A stretch of 64,000 nt of DNA, from positions 32,471 through 96,470 of the forward strand of contig WVSL01000016.1 in NCBI GenBank assembly GCA_015689685.1. The letters run 5' to 3'. Source of the DNA: Rhodobacterales bacterium HKCCE2091. Lineage in GTDB: Bacteria > Pseudomonadota > Alphaproteobacteria > Rhodobacterales > Rhodobacteraceae. A program made the position numbers and the translations under genes. Below the pieces are notes generated by a model that did not search any database, had not been told where the DNA came from, and saw only the letters and a program-made list of their open reading frames with translations. This document shows, in pieces, positions 1-6,609 of the stretch (position 1 is the first letter of the stretch; each line of letters starts with the position of its first letter).

Positions 1-1
1 C

Positions 2-301
2 AGGGGCCGCATCCTCGACGCGGTGGAAAAGGGCCGCGAGGCCAAGGCGCTGATAGAGGCGGGCGCGATCGACGGCCTGTCGATCGGCTACCGCACGATC
101 CGCGCGACGAAGAACGAACAGGGGCTCCGGCTCCTGTCCGAGGTGGAGCTGTGGGAAGTGTCGCTGGTGACCTTCCCGATGCTTCCGCAGGCCCGGCTGG
201 GCGCCTCCCGCGCAAGCGGGACGAAAGGAGACCTGCTCTCCGAACTGGCGACGGTGTTCGAGACCGCGCGCCGCAACCTGGCGGCGCGCGAGCCCCGCTG
301 A
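2..301 (+). CDS. GTA prohead protease (RcGTA g4-like), 5' end outside window
   Basis: This is the last ~100 codons of an HK97-family prohead maturation protease; the start lies before base 1. The family cleaves the N-terminal delta/scaffold part of the capsid protein during head assembly. The GLSIGY motif holds the catalytic serine of this protease clan, and the following ELWEVSLVTFPM segment carries the conserved acidic residue. The catalytic His would lie upstream, outside the window. The gene ends 27 bases before the capsid ATG, which matches the GTA order protease-capsid. The C-terminal tail is charged and probably flexible. Family assignment is firm; the GTA assignment rests on the downstream genes. 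Confidence 0.85.
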   Translation, partial: RGRILDAVEKGREAKALIEAGAIDGLSIGYRTIRATKNEQGLRLLSEVELWEVSLVTFPMLPQARLGASRASGTKGDLLSELATVFETARRNLAAREPR

Positions 302-328
302 CCACCCACGAAAAGATCGGATGAAGTG

Positions 329-1525
329 ATGACCGAGCCCGTGACCGGGGGCGGCGAAGCCATGTGCGCGCCGGATGGCCCCGTGACCGAAGTGAAGACG
401 GCCCTTTCGGGTTTCCTCAGCGAATTCAACCGTTTCCAGAGCGACATCTCTACACGTCTGCAAAAACAGGAAGAGCGTATCCTCATGCTGAACACCAAGA
501 CCATGTCCCACGCACGGCCCGCCAAGTCGGCCGAGATCGACCATGCCGCGCCGCACAAGAAGGCGATGGAGAGCTACCTGCGCTCGGGCGACGACGACGC
601 GCTGCGCGGCCTCGACCTGGAGGCCAAGGCGCTGAACACGCAGGTCAACGCCGAGGGCGGCTTCCTCGTCGACCCGGAGACCGCGGCGCAGATCCAGGGC
701 GTGCTGCACGGCGCCGCCTCGCTCCGCGCGGTCGCCAACGTGGTGCAGGTCGAGGCGACCTCGTTCGACGTGCTTGTCGACCATTCCGATGTCGGCGCGG
801 GCTGGGCGTCGGAGACCGGCGCGCAGGCCGAGACGGGCACGCCGTCCATCGAGCGCATCGCGATCCCGCTGCACGAGCTGTCGGCGCTTCCGAAGGCGTC
901 GCAGCGCCTGCTCGATGACGCGGCCTTCGACATCGAGGGATGGCTCGCCGACCGGATCGCGGACAAGTTCGCCCGCGCCGAGGCCGCGGCCTTCATCGGC
1001 GGCGACGGGTCGGACAAGCCGACCGGTTTCCTCGACCACACCGCCGTCGACAACGATGTCTGGACCTGGGGCAACCTCGGCTACGTCGTGTCGGGCGCGG
1101 ACGGCGATTTCGCCTCGACCAACCCGGCGGATGCGATCGTCGACCTGGTCTACGCGCTCGGCGCCCGCTACCGCGCCAACGCGACCTTCGTGATGAACTC
1201 CAAGACCGCCGGCGCGGTGCGGAAGATGAAGGACGTGGACGGCCGCTTCCTGTGGTCGGACGGCCTGGCCGCGGGCGAACCCGCCCGCCTGATGGGCTAC
1301 CCGGTGCTGATCGCAGAGGACATGCCGGACATCGGCACCGACGCGATGGCGATCGCCTTTGGCGACTTCCGTGCAGGCTACACCATCGCGGAACGCCCGG
1401 ACCTCCGCGTCCTGCGCGACCCGTTCTCGGCCAAGCCCCACGTCCTGTTCTACGCCACCAAGCGCGTCGGCGGCGACGTCAGCGACTTCGCGGCGATCAA
1501 GCTCCTGAAGTTCGGCACGGCCTGA
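329..1525 (+). CDS. GTA major capsid protein (HK97 fold, g5-like)
   Basis: A 398-aa HK97-type major capsid protein. The N-terminal ~100 residues are charged and helical (FLSEFNRFQSDISTRL region), as expected of the delta domain removed by the protease. The mature part begins near LNTQVNAEGGFLVDPE and includes ASETGAQAE and the FIGGDGSDKPTGFL loop typical of this family. Length matches GTA capsids (~400 aa). I chose ATG 329 over the adjacent GTG 326; ATG 362 is another in-frame possibility because no start has a strong ribosome site. The gene is followed by a perfect 11-bp stem hairpin at 1545-1576. Confidence 0.93.
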   Translation: MTEPVTGGGEAMCAPDGPVTEVKTALSGFLSEFNRFQSDISTRLQKQEERILMLNTKTMSHARPAKSAEIDHAAPHKKAMESYLRSGDDDALRGLDLEAKALNTQVNAEGGFLVDPETAAQIQGVLHGAASLRAVANVVQVEATSFDVLVDHSDVGAGWASETGAQAETGTPSIERIAIPLHELSALPKASQRLLDDAAFDIEGWLADRIADKFARAEAAAFIGGDGSDKPTGFLDHTAVDNDVWTWGNLGYVVSGADGDFASTNPADAIVDLVYALGARYRANATFVMNSKTAGAVRKMKDVDGRFLWSDGLAAGEPARLMGYPVLIAEDMPDIGTDAMAIAFGDFRAGYTIAERPDLRVLRDPFSAKPHVLFYATKRVGGDVSDFAAIKLLKFGTA

Positions 1526-1544
1526 GGCCGGACCGACCCTTGAT

Positions 1545-1576
1545 CCCGGCCCCGGAGCACAGGCACCGGGGCCGGG
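1545..1576 (+). promoter_or_regulatory. Intra-operon hairpin after the capsid gene
   Basis: Perfect inverted repeat of 11 bp, CCCGGCCCCGG (1545-1555) and CCGGGGCCGGG (1566-1576), with a 10-nt loop, 20 nt after the capsid stop. No T-run follows, so it is not a standard intrinsic terminator. A stable 3' stem could protect capsid mRNA from exonucleases or partly attenuate transcription, so that capsid is made in excess over connector proteins. The function is inferred. Confidence 0.6.
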
Positions 1577-1682
1577 CGGGCGCGTCCGTGCGAGAGCCTC
1601 CGGCCAGCAACCGACCGCATGAACGGCGCGGGCGGGCGCGCCCGGCATTCCGTTCACTCCCAGACGAAGAAGAGCCGAAACG

Positions 1683-2282
1683 ATGATGAACCTGGTCGAA
1701 ATCGCGCCGGTGGACGCGGGGCTTCTGCCGCTCGCCGCGCTGAAGGAACAATTGCGGCTGCCGGCGGGATTTTCCGACGACGGAAGTGCGGACGGAAAGC
1801 TGACCGCGTCGCTTCGGGCCGCGATCGCGGCGGTGGAGGCGCGGACCGGCAAGGCGCTCCTGCGGCGGCAGTTCCTGTTCCGCGTGTCGGACTGGGCGGA
1901 GACCGACCGGCAACCGCTGCCGGTGGGACCGGTCGCGAGCCTCGACCAGTTCACCGTCGTCAAGCGTGACGGGACGGTGGAGGGGATGGACCTGGCCGCG
2001 TTCCGCATCGTGCCGGACAGCCATCGCCCGGCGCTCGCGCCGGTCGGCTCGTCCCTGCCGACCCTGCCCACGGGCGGCCGGGCGGAACTTCGGATCACCG
2101 CGGGTTTCGCGGCGGCCTGGACCGGCGTGCCGCCGGACCTCGCCGAGGCAGTGCTGATCCTCGCCGCGGACTACTTCGACATGCCGCAGACCGATGGCGC
2201 CCGCACTCCGGGCATGCCGGCGGCGGTCCAGGTGCTGCTGGAGCCGCACCGGTCACTCGGCCTGCGGAGGATCGGGGCATGA
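1683..2282 (+). CDS. GTA head-tail connector/adaptor (g6-like)
   Basis: A 199-aa protein of the phage gp6-like head-tail connector family, which forms a ring under the portal and starts the neck. Visible hallmarks are the N-terminal LAALKEQLRLP helix, the AAIAAVEARTGKALLRRQF segment, and the C-terminal helix PPDLAEAVLILAADYFD followed by P-A-A-V-Q-V-L-L-E-P-H-R. It sits at the expected place between capsid and g7, and its stop overlaps the next start (ATGA at 2279-2282), indicating translational coupling. ATG 1686 is an equally possible start. Its gap to the capsid gene (157 bp) is the largest in the cluster. Confidence 0.85.
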   Translation: MMNLVEIAPVDAGLLPLAALKEQLRLPAGFSDDGSADGKLTASLRAAIAAVEARTGKALLRRQFLFRVSDWAETDRQPLPVGPVASLDQFTVVKRDGTVEGMDLAAFRIVPDSHRPALAPVGSSLPTLPTGGRAELRITAGFAAAWTGVPPDLAEAVLILAADYFDMPQTDGARTPGMPAAVQVLLEPHRSLGLRRIGA

Positions 2283-2605
2283 CGGGCGTGAAGCTCGACC
2301 GCCTGCTGACGCTCGAGGACCCGGGCCGCGCCGCGGACGGCGCGGGCGGCTTCGTGGAGACCTGGACCGCGCTCGGGACGCTCTGGGCGCAGGTCGTTCC
2401 GCGTTCGGGGCGCGAGGCCGCCGACGGGTCGGTGGTGCGCTACCGGATCGTCGTCCGCGACAGCCCGCCGGGGTCGCCCGCGAGGCCGCTGCCGCAGCAA
2501 CGGTTCAGCGAGGGCGGCCGCGTGTTCCACATCGAGGCGGTCACGGAGGCCCCGGGGCTCGACCGCCACCTGCTGTGCTACGCCTACGAGGAGACCGCGG
2601 CATGA
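2279..2605 (+). CDS. GTA head closure / head-tail joining protein (g7-like)
   Basis: A 108-aa head-closure (stopper) protein of the SPP1 gp16 / HK97 family. The pattern is typical: an N-terminal LDRLLTLEDP strand, GFVETWTALGTLWAQV, then RYRIVVRD and a C-terminal RVFHIEAVTEA strand before a short acidic tail. In this family the protein closes the DNA channel and joins the tail. It overlaps both neighbours by 4 bases (ATGA at 2279 and 2602), so g6, g7 and g8 are made from one coupled message. Confidence 0.82.
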   Translation: MTGVKLDRLLTLEDPGRAADGAGGFVETWTALGTLWAQVVPRSGREAADGSVVRYRIVVRDSPPGSPARPLPQQRFSEGGRVFHIEAVTEAPGLDRHLLCYAYEETAA

Positions 2606-3015
2606 GCTACGTCATGGCCGACGCGCTGCAGCGTGCCGTCTACACAACGATGTCGGCGGACGGGATGCTGATGAGCCTTGTCGACGGGGCCGTCTACGAC
2701 GCGCTGCCGAAGGGCCCCGTGCCGCCGATCTACGTCACGCTGGGGGCGGAGCGTGTCCGCGACCAATCCGACATCTCGGCCCGCGGGGCGATCCACGATT
2801 TCGTCGTGACCGTGCAGAGCGACCTTCCCGGGTTCCTCGCCGCCAAGCAGGCCGCCGCGCGGGTCTCCGACATCCTCGACGGGGCCGATCTCGCGCTCGA
2901 CCGCGGACGGCTCGTCCGGCTCGACTTCCTCAAGGCCGCCGCCCGCCAGAGGGCGCAGCGCCGCGAGGTGGAAATCTGGTTCCGTGCCTTCGTCGAGGAC
3001 GTAGCCGCTGCCTGA
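2602..3015 (+). CDS. GTA tail terminator (g8-like, DUF3168)
   Basis: A 137-aa DUF3168-family protein. In the GTA this protein caps the tail tube and joins it to the neck. The start is ATG 2602, which overlaps the g7 stop; a longer open frame upstream is only an overlap with g6/g7. Seen: N-terminal helix ADALQRAVYTTM, then YDALPKGPVPPIYVTLG, the DFVVTVQSD strand and the C-terminal REVEIWFRAFVED strand characteristic of tail terminators. Length is normal for the family. Confidence 0.82.
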   Translation: MSYVMADALQRAVYTTMSADGMLMSLVDGAVYDALPKGPVPPIYVTLGAERVRDQSDISARGAIHDFVVTVQSDLPGFLAAKQAAARVSDILDGADLALDRGRLVRLDFLKAAARQRAQRREVEIWFRAFVEDVAAA

Positions 3016-3054
3016 ACGACGCCCGAGAGGCGACTGAAATGATTGGAGAACATC

Positions 3055-3468
3055 ATGACGGCCCAAAACGGTAAGGACCTTCTGGTCAAGGTGGACCTCG
3101 ACGGCCAGGGGGTGTTCCAGACCCTCGCCGGCCTGCGCGCCACGCGGCTCAGCTTCAACGCCGAGACGGTGGACGTGACCAGCCTCGAAAGCCAGGGCGG
3201 TTGGCGCGAACTGCTCGCCGGCGCGGGAATGAAGTCGGCCTCGATCTCCGGCTCCGGCATCTTCCGCGACGAGGCGACGGACGAACGCGCGCGCCAGATC
3301 TTCTTCGACGGCGAGATGCCGGATTTCCAGGTGGTGATCCCGGATTTCGGCACCGTGGAGGGGCCGTTTCAGATCACCTCGATCGAGTACGCGGGCAACC
3401 ACAACGGCGAGGCGAGCTACGAGCTGTCGCTGGCCTCCGCCGGCGCGCTGACCTTCGTGGCGCTCTGA
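3055..3468 (+). CDS. GTA major tail protein (g9-like, TP901-1 family)
   Basis: A 137-aa tail tube protein. The opening MTAQNGKDLLVKV and the segment LRATRLSFNAETVDVTS are the usual start of TP901-1-type major tail proteins, followed by GWRELLAGAGMKSASISGSG and FQITSIEYAGNHNGEASYEL. I chose ATG 3055 because GGAG at 3045-3048 lies 6 nt upstream; a TTG at 3043 is in frame but lacks a site. Hexamers of this protein stack to form the short tube. The next gene follows after 3 bases. Confidence 0.88.
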   Translation: MTAQNGKDLLVKVDLDGQGVFQTLAGLRATRLSFNAETVDVTSLESQGGWRELLAGAGMKSASISGSGIFRDEATDERARQIFFDGEMPDFQVVIPDFGTVEGPFQITSIEYAGNHNGEASYELSLASAGALTFVAL

Positions 3469-3471
3469 CCG

Positions 3472-3786
3472 ATGGCCAACCCCCATGCCGGTGAAGTGGC
3501 GCTGACGGTCGACGGCACGCGCCGGGTCGCGCGCCTGACATTGGGTGCGCTGGCGGAACTGGAGGCGCGGCTGGGGGCAGAAAGCCTCGCCGATCTCGTG
3601 GCCCGCTTCGAAGGAGACGCGCTGCGCGCACGCGACGTGCTCGAACTCGTCGCTGCGGGTCTTCGCGGCGGCGGGTGGCCCGGTGACGTGCGCGATCTCG
3701 TGTCCGCCGACATCGAGGGAGGCCCGCTCGCAGCTGCCCGGGCGGCGGCCGAGCTGCTCGTGCTCGCGTTCCGAACGCCGGCATGA
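3472..3786 (+). CDS. GTA tail assembly chaperone (g10-like, GTA_gp10 family)
   Basis: A 104-aa protein matching GTA g10 in position and pattern (EVALTVDGTRRVARLTLGAL, then ELEARLG). This family (also called DUF3356) is thought to act like the G/GT chaperones that coat the tape measure during tail assembly and does not appear in mature particles. Its stop overlaps the g10.1 start (ATGA 3783-3786). The next gene lies in the -1 frame relative to this one, the same relation as in lambda-type G/GT pairs, but I see no slippery heptamer, so coupled reinitiation is more likely than frameshifting. Confidence 0.8.
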   Translation: MANPHAGEVALTVDGTRRVARLTLGALAELEARLGAESLADLVARFEGDALRARDVLELVAAGLRGGGWPGDVRDLVSADIEGGPLAAARAAAELLVLAFRTPA

Positions 3787-3992
3787 GCGGTTTCGACTGG
3801 CCCGCGCTGATGCGCGCGGGGATCGGCGAGATGGGCCTGGCCCCGCGCGACTTCTGGGCCCTGACCCCGGCCGAGTTCCTGCTGATGAGCGGGGCCGCAG
3901 CCGGCCCGGCGCCGCTTGGCCGGGCGCGGCTCGACGACCTGATCGCGCAGTTCCCCGACGCTGCGCCCGACGCCGATGGAGGCAAGACATGA
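3783..3992 (+). CDS. Small tail assembly chaperone (g10.1-like, DUF2376)
   Basis: A 69-aa protein of the small phage tail assembly chaperone family. The phrase DWPALMRAGIGEMGLAPRDFW followed by LTPAEF is diagnostic in GTA clusters. It lies between g10 and the tape measure gene and overlaps both by 4 bases (3783-3786 and 3989-3992). Its likely partner is the tape measure protein; the role is inferred from family and position. Confidence 0.8.
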   Translation: MSGFDWPALMRAGIGEMGLAPRDFWALTPAEFLLMSGAAAGPAPLGRARLDDLIAQFPDAAPDADGGKT

Positions 3993-4654
3993 GTGAACTC
4001 GAGGACGGCGCAGAGGGGCTGGAGCTTCAGATCCAGCGTCTCGACGAGACGATGGGCGGCGCGGCGACGATGGCGGCCGCGTTCCAGGCCGAGTTGCAGG
4101 GAATGCAGGCCTCGATGGTCTACACCAACCGCGAGGTGTCGAGCATGAGCCGCGCGATCGGAGGCGGGCTTCGCCGCGCCTTCGACGGGCTCGTCTTCGA
4201 CGGGATGCGCCTTTCGGACGCGCTGCGCACCGTCGCCACCAGCATGATCGACGCGGCCTACAACACCGCGATGCGGCCGGTGCAGAACGCCATCGGCGGC
4301 GCGATCGCCAACGGCATCAACAACCTGATGAGCGGCATGTTCGCCTTCGAGAAGGGCGGCGCGTTTTCCGGTGGCCGGGTCACGCCGTTCGCCCGCGGCG
4401 GGGTCGTGACGGGGCCGACGAACTTTCCCATGCGCGGAGGCATGGGCCTGATGGGCGAGGCCGGGCCGGAGGCGATCATGCCCCTGACCCGCGGCGCGGA
4501 CGGGCGGCTCGGCGTCGCCGCCGCGGGGGGCGGGCGGCCGGTCAACATCACGATGAACATCCACACGCCGGACGCGCCGAGCTTCCAGCGGTCGCAGACC
4601 CAGATCGCGGCGCAGTTGAGCCGCGCGATGGCGCGCGGGCAGCGCAACAGGTGA
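3989..4654 (+). CDS. GTA tape measure protein (g11-like), very short
   Basis: A 221-aa tape measure protein. The N-terminal third is helical (ELEDGAEGLELQIQRLDET), followed by the glycine-rich hydrophobic part with AFEKGGAFSGGRVTPFARGG and LMGEAGPEAIMPLTRG, which is a signature found at the end of many tail tape measure proteins. Siphophage versions are often above 600 aa; a ~220-aa form fits the short GTA tail. ATG 3989 overlaps the g10.1 stop. The much longer open frame upstream of it is out-of-frame overlap. Confidence 0.85.
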   Translation: MSELEDGAEGLELQIQRLDETMGGAATMAAAFQAELQGMQASMVYTNREVSSMSRAIGGGLRRAFDGLVFDGMRLSDALRTVATSMIDAAYNTAMRPVQNAIGGAIANGINNLMSGMFAFEKGGAFSGGRVTPFARGGVVTGPTNFPMRGGMGLMGEAGPEAIMPLTRGADGRLGVAAAGGGRPVNITMNIHTPDAPSFQRSQTQIAAQLSRAMARGQRNR

Positions 4655-4667
4655 GGAGGGCAAGCCA

Positions 4668-5300
4668 TTGGCATTCCATGATATCCGCTTTCCGGCGACG
4701 CTGAGCTTCGGCTCGCTCGGCGGCCCGTCGCGGCGCACCGAGGTGGTGACGCTCGCGAACGGCTACGAGGAGCGAAACTCGCCCTGGGCCCATTCCCGCC
4801 GCCGCTACGACGCGGGGATGGGGATGCGCAGCCTCGACGACGTCGAGACGCTGATCGCCTTCTTCGAGGCGCGCCGCGGACAGCTCTACGGTTTCCGCTG
4901 GAAAGATTGGTCCGACTACAAGAGCTGCGCCCCGTCGCGCGAGGTCGGGTTCGAGGATCAACTTCTCGGCATAGCGGACGGGGAACAAACGGATTTCCGT
5001 CTCTGCAAGACCTACGTGTCGGGGGTTCAGTCCTATGCCCGGCCGATCTGTAAGCCGGTCGAGGGCAGCATCCGGGTGGGCATCGGTGGCGACGAACTGA
5101 CCGAGCCGGTTCACTTCACTTGCGACACGCTCGGCGGCGTGGTGCGGTTCGCCACCCCGCCCGAGAAGGGGCGGAAGGTCACCGCCGGGTTCGAGTTCGA
5201 CGTGCCCGTGCGGTTCGACACCGACGAGATCCAGATCTCCGTCGCGAGCTTCCAGGCCGGCGACGTGCCGAGCGTTCCGGTCGTGGAGATCCGGCTGTGA
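4668..5300 (+). CDS. GTA distal tail protein (g12-like, DUF2460)
   Basis: A 210-aa DUF2460 protein, the first baseplate component after the tape measure. Typical text: FHDIRFPATLSFGSLGGP, RRRYDAGMGMRSLDD, FFEARRGQLYGFRWKDWSD, then VRFATPPEKGRKVTAGFEFD near the end. The start is a TTG at 4668: it is placed 8 nt after a strong GAGGAGG site (4653-4659), while the only nearby ATG (4678) is out of frame. A rare start with a strong ribosome site may tune its low copy number. The stop overlaps the GTG start of g13. Confidence 0.87.
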   Translation: MAFHDIRFPATLSFGSLGGPSRRTEVVTLANGYEERNSPWAHSRRRYDAGMGMRSLDDVETLIAFFEARRGQLYGFRWKDWSDYKSCAPSREVGFEDQLLGIADGEQTDFRLCKTYVSGVQSYARPICKPVEGSIRVGIGGDELTEPVHFTCDTLGGVVRFATPPEKGRKVTAGFEFDVPVRFDTDEIQISVASFQAGDVPSVPVVEIRL

Positions 5301-6178
5301 CCGCCGCGGCCCTGAACGCGCACCTGTCGCTCGGTGCGACCGATGTCGCGCGGTGCTGGCGGCTGACGCGGCGCGATGGCCTGACGCTCGGGTTCACCGA
5401 CCACGACCGGGACATCGCGTTCGACGGCGTGACTCACAAGGCCGATACCGGCCTGACCGCGGCGGCGCTGAGCCAGACCACCGGGCTGTCGGTCGACAAC
5501 ACCGAGGCGTTCGGCGCGCTGTCCGATGCCGCGATCCGCGAGGAAGACATCACCGCGGGCCGATACGACGGCGCGGTGATCGAGGCGTGGCTCGTGCAGT
5601 GGTCGGACCCGTCGGCGCGGGAGTTGGTGTTCCGCGGCTCACTCGGCGAGATCACCCGGCAGGGCGGCGCATTCACCGCGGAGTTGCGTGGGCTGTCTGA
5701 GGCCCTGAACCAGCCGACGGGGCAGGTCTATCACACCGCGTGTTCCTGCATCCTCGGCGATGCGAAATGCGGCGTGGACATCGGCCAGCCGCCCTATGCG
5801 ATCGAGGTCGAGGCGGACGAGGTCGAGACCGCGCGGACCTTCCGCCTGTCGGGGCTGGACGGGTTCGAGCCGCGCTGGTTCGAGAAGGGGGTGCTGACCG
5901 TCCTCTCCGGGGCCGCGGAGGGCCTGTCGGGGATCATCAAGAACGATCGCCAGCCGGGCGGGATCCGCCAGGTCGAGTTGTGGTCGCCGCTTGGCATGGC
6001 GCCGGAGGCGGGAGACCGACTGCGGCTGGTCGCCGGCTGTGACAAGCGGATGGAAACCTGCCGCCTGAAGTTCGACAACATCCTGAACTTCCGCGGCTTT
6101 CCCGACATCCCGGGAGACGACTGGCTGATTTCCCATCCCGGCCGGGCCTGGGTTCTGAACGGGGGTAGCCGGCGATGA
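5297..6178 (+). CDS. GTA hub protein (g13-like, DUF2163)
   Basis: A 293-aa DUF2163 protein. The start is GTG 5297, overlapping the g12 stop (GTGA). It carries the conserved cysteine set of the family: CSCILGDAKCGVDI in the middle and GCDKRMETCRLKF near the C-terminus, followed by FRGFPDIPGDDWL. In lambda gpL-type hub proteins, equivalent cysteines hold an iron-sulfur cluster, and the same has been reported for the R. capsulatus GTA hub as I recall it. So this is likely the baseplate hub around the tail channel. It overlaps g14 by ATGA at 6175-6178. Confidence 0.86.
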   Translation: MTAAALNAHLSLGATDVARCWRLTRRDGLTLGFTDHDRDIAFDGVTHKADTGLTAAALSQTTGLSVDNTEAFGALSDAAIREEDITAGRYDGAVIEAWLVQWSDPSARELVFRGSLGEITRQGGAFTAELRGLSEALNQPTGQVYHTACSCILGDAKCGVDIGQPPYAIEVEADEVETARTFRLSGLDGFEPRWFEKGVLTVLSGAAEGLSGIIKNDRQPGGIRQVELWSPLGMAPEAGDRLRLVAGCDKRMETCRLKFDNILNFRGFPDIPGDDWLISHPGRAWVLNGGSRR

Positions 6179-6606
6179 AAGCGGTGGTAGAGGCGGCGCG
6201 GGGCTGGATCGGAACGCCCTATCGCCACCAGGCCTCCTGCCGGGGCGCCGGCTGCGACTGCCTGGGCCTGTTGCGCGGGGTGTGGCGGGACTGTTTCGGG
6301 GACGAACCCGAGACGGTCCCGCCATATTCGATGGACTGGTCAGAGGCGGCGCGGGAAGAGCGCCTCTGGAACGCGGCGGCACGGCACCTGATCGCCGCGT
6401 CGGACGAACCCTGGCAGCCCGGCGACGTGATCCTGTTCCGCATGAGGTCGGGCTCGGTGGCCAAGCATCTCGGCATCCAGGCCGAGGTCGGCGGTCGCCC
6501 GACCTTCATTCACAGCTATTCCGGGCACGGCGTCGTCGAGAGCGCGCTGACCCGGCCGTGGGTCCGTCGCATCGCGGCGCGATTCCGCTTCCCCGAAAGG
6601 ACCTGA
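6175..6606 (+). CDS. GTA NlpC/P60 cell-wall peptidase (g14-like)
   Basis: A 143-aa NlpC/P60 cysteine peptidase that would locally cut recipient peptidoglycan during GTA DNA entry. The catalytic Cys29 is in GCDCLGL, the catalytic His in AKHLGI, and a third polar residue in FIHSY. Length is normal for a single-domain enzyme and there is no signal peptide, as expected for a particle component. It is coupled to g13 by ATGA and followed by g15 after 3 bases. Confidence 0.9.
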   Translation: MKAVVEAARGWIGTPYRHQASCRGAGCDCLGLLRGVWRDCFGDEPETVPPYSMDWSEAAREERLWNAAARHLIAASDEPWQPGDVILFRMRSGSVAKHLGIQAEVGGRPTFIHSYSGHGVVESALTRPWVRRIAARFRFPERT

Positions 6607-6609
6607 TCC

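Noticed and set aside
3760..3790. Programmed -1 frameshift site between g10 and g10.1
   Set aside because: No slippery heptamer or following pseudoknot was found; the ATGA overlap with its own start codon explains expression.
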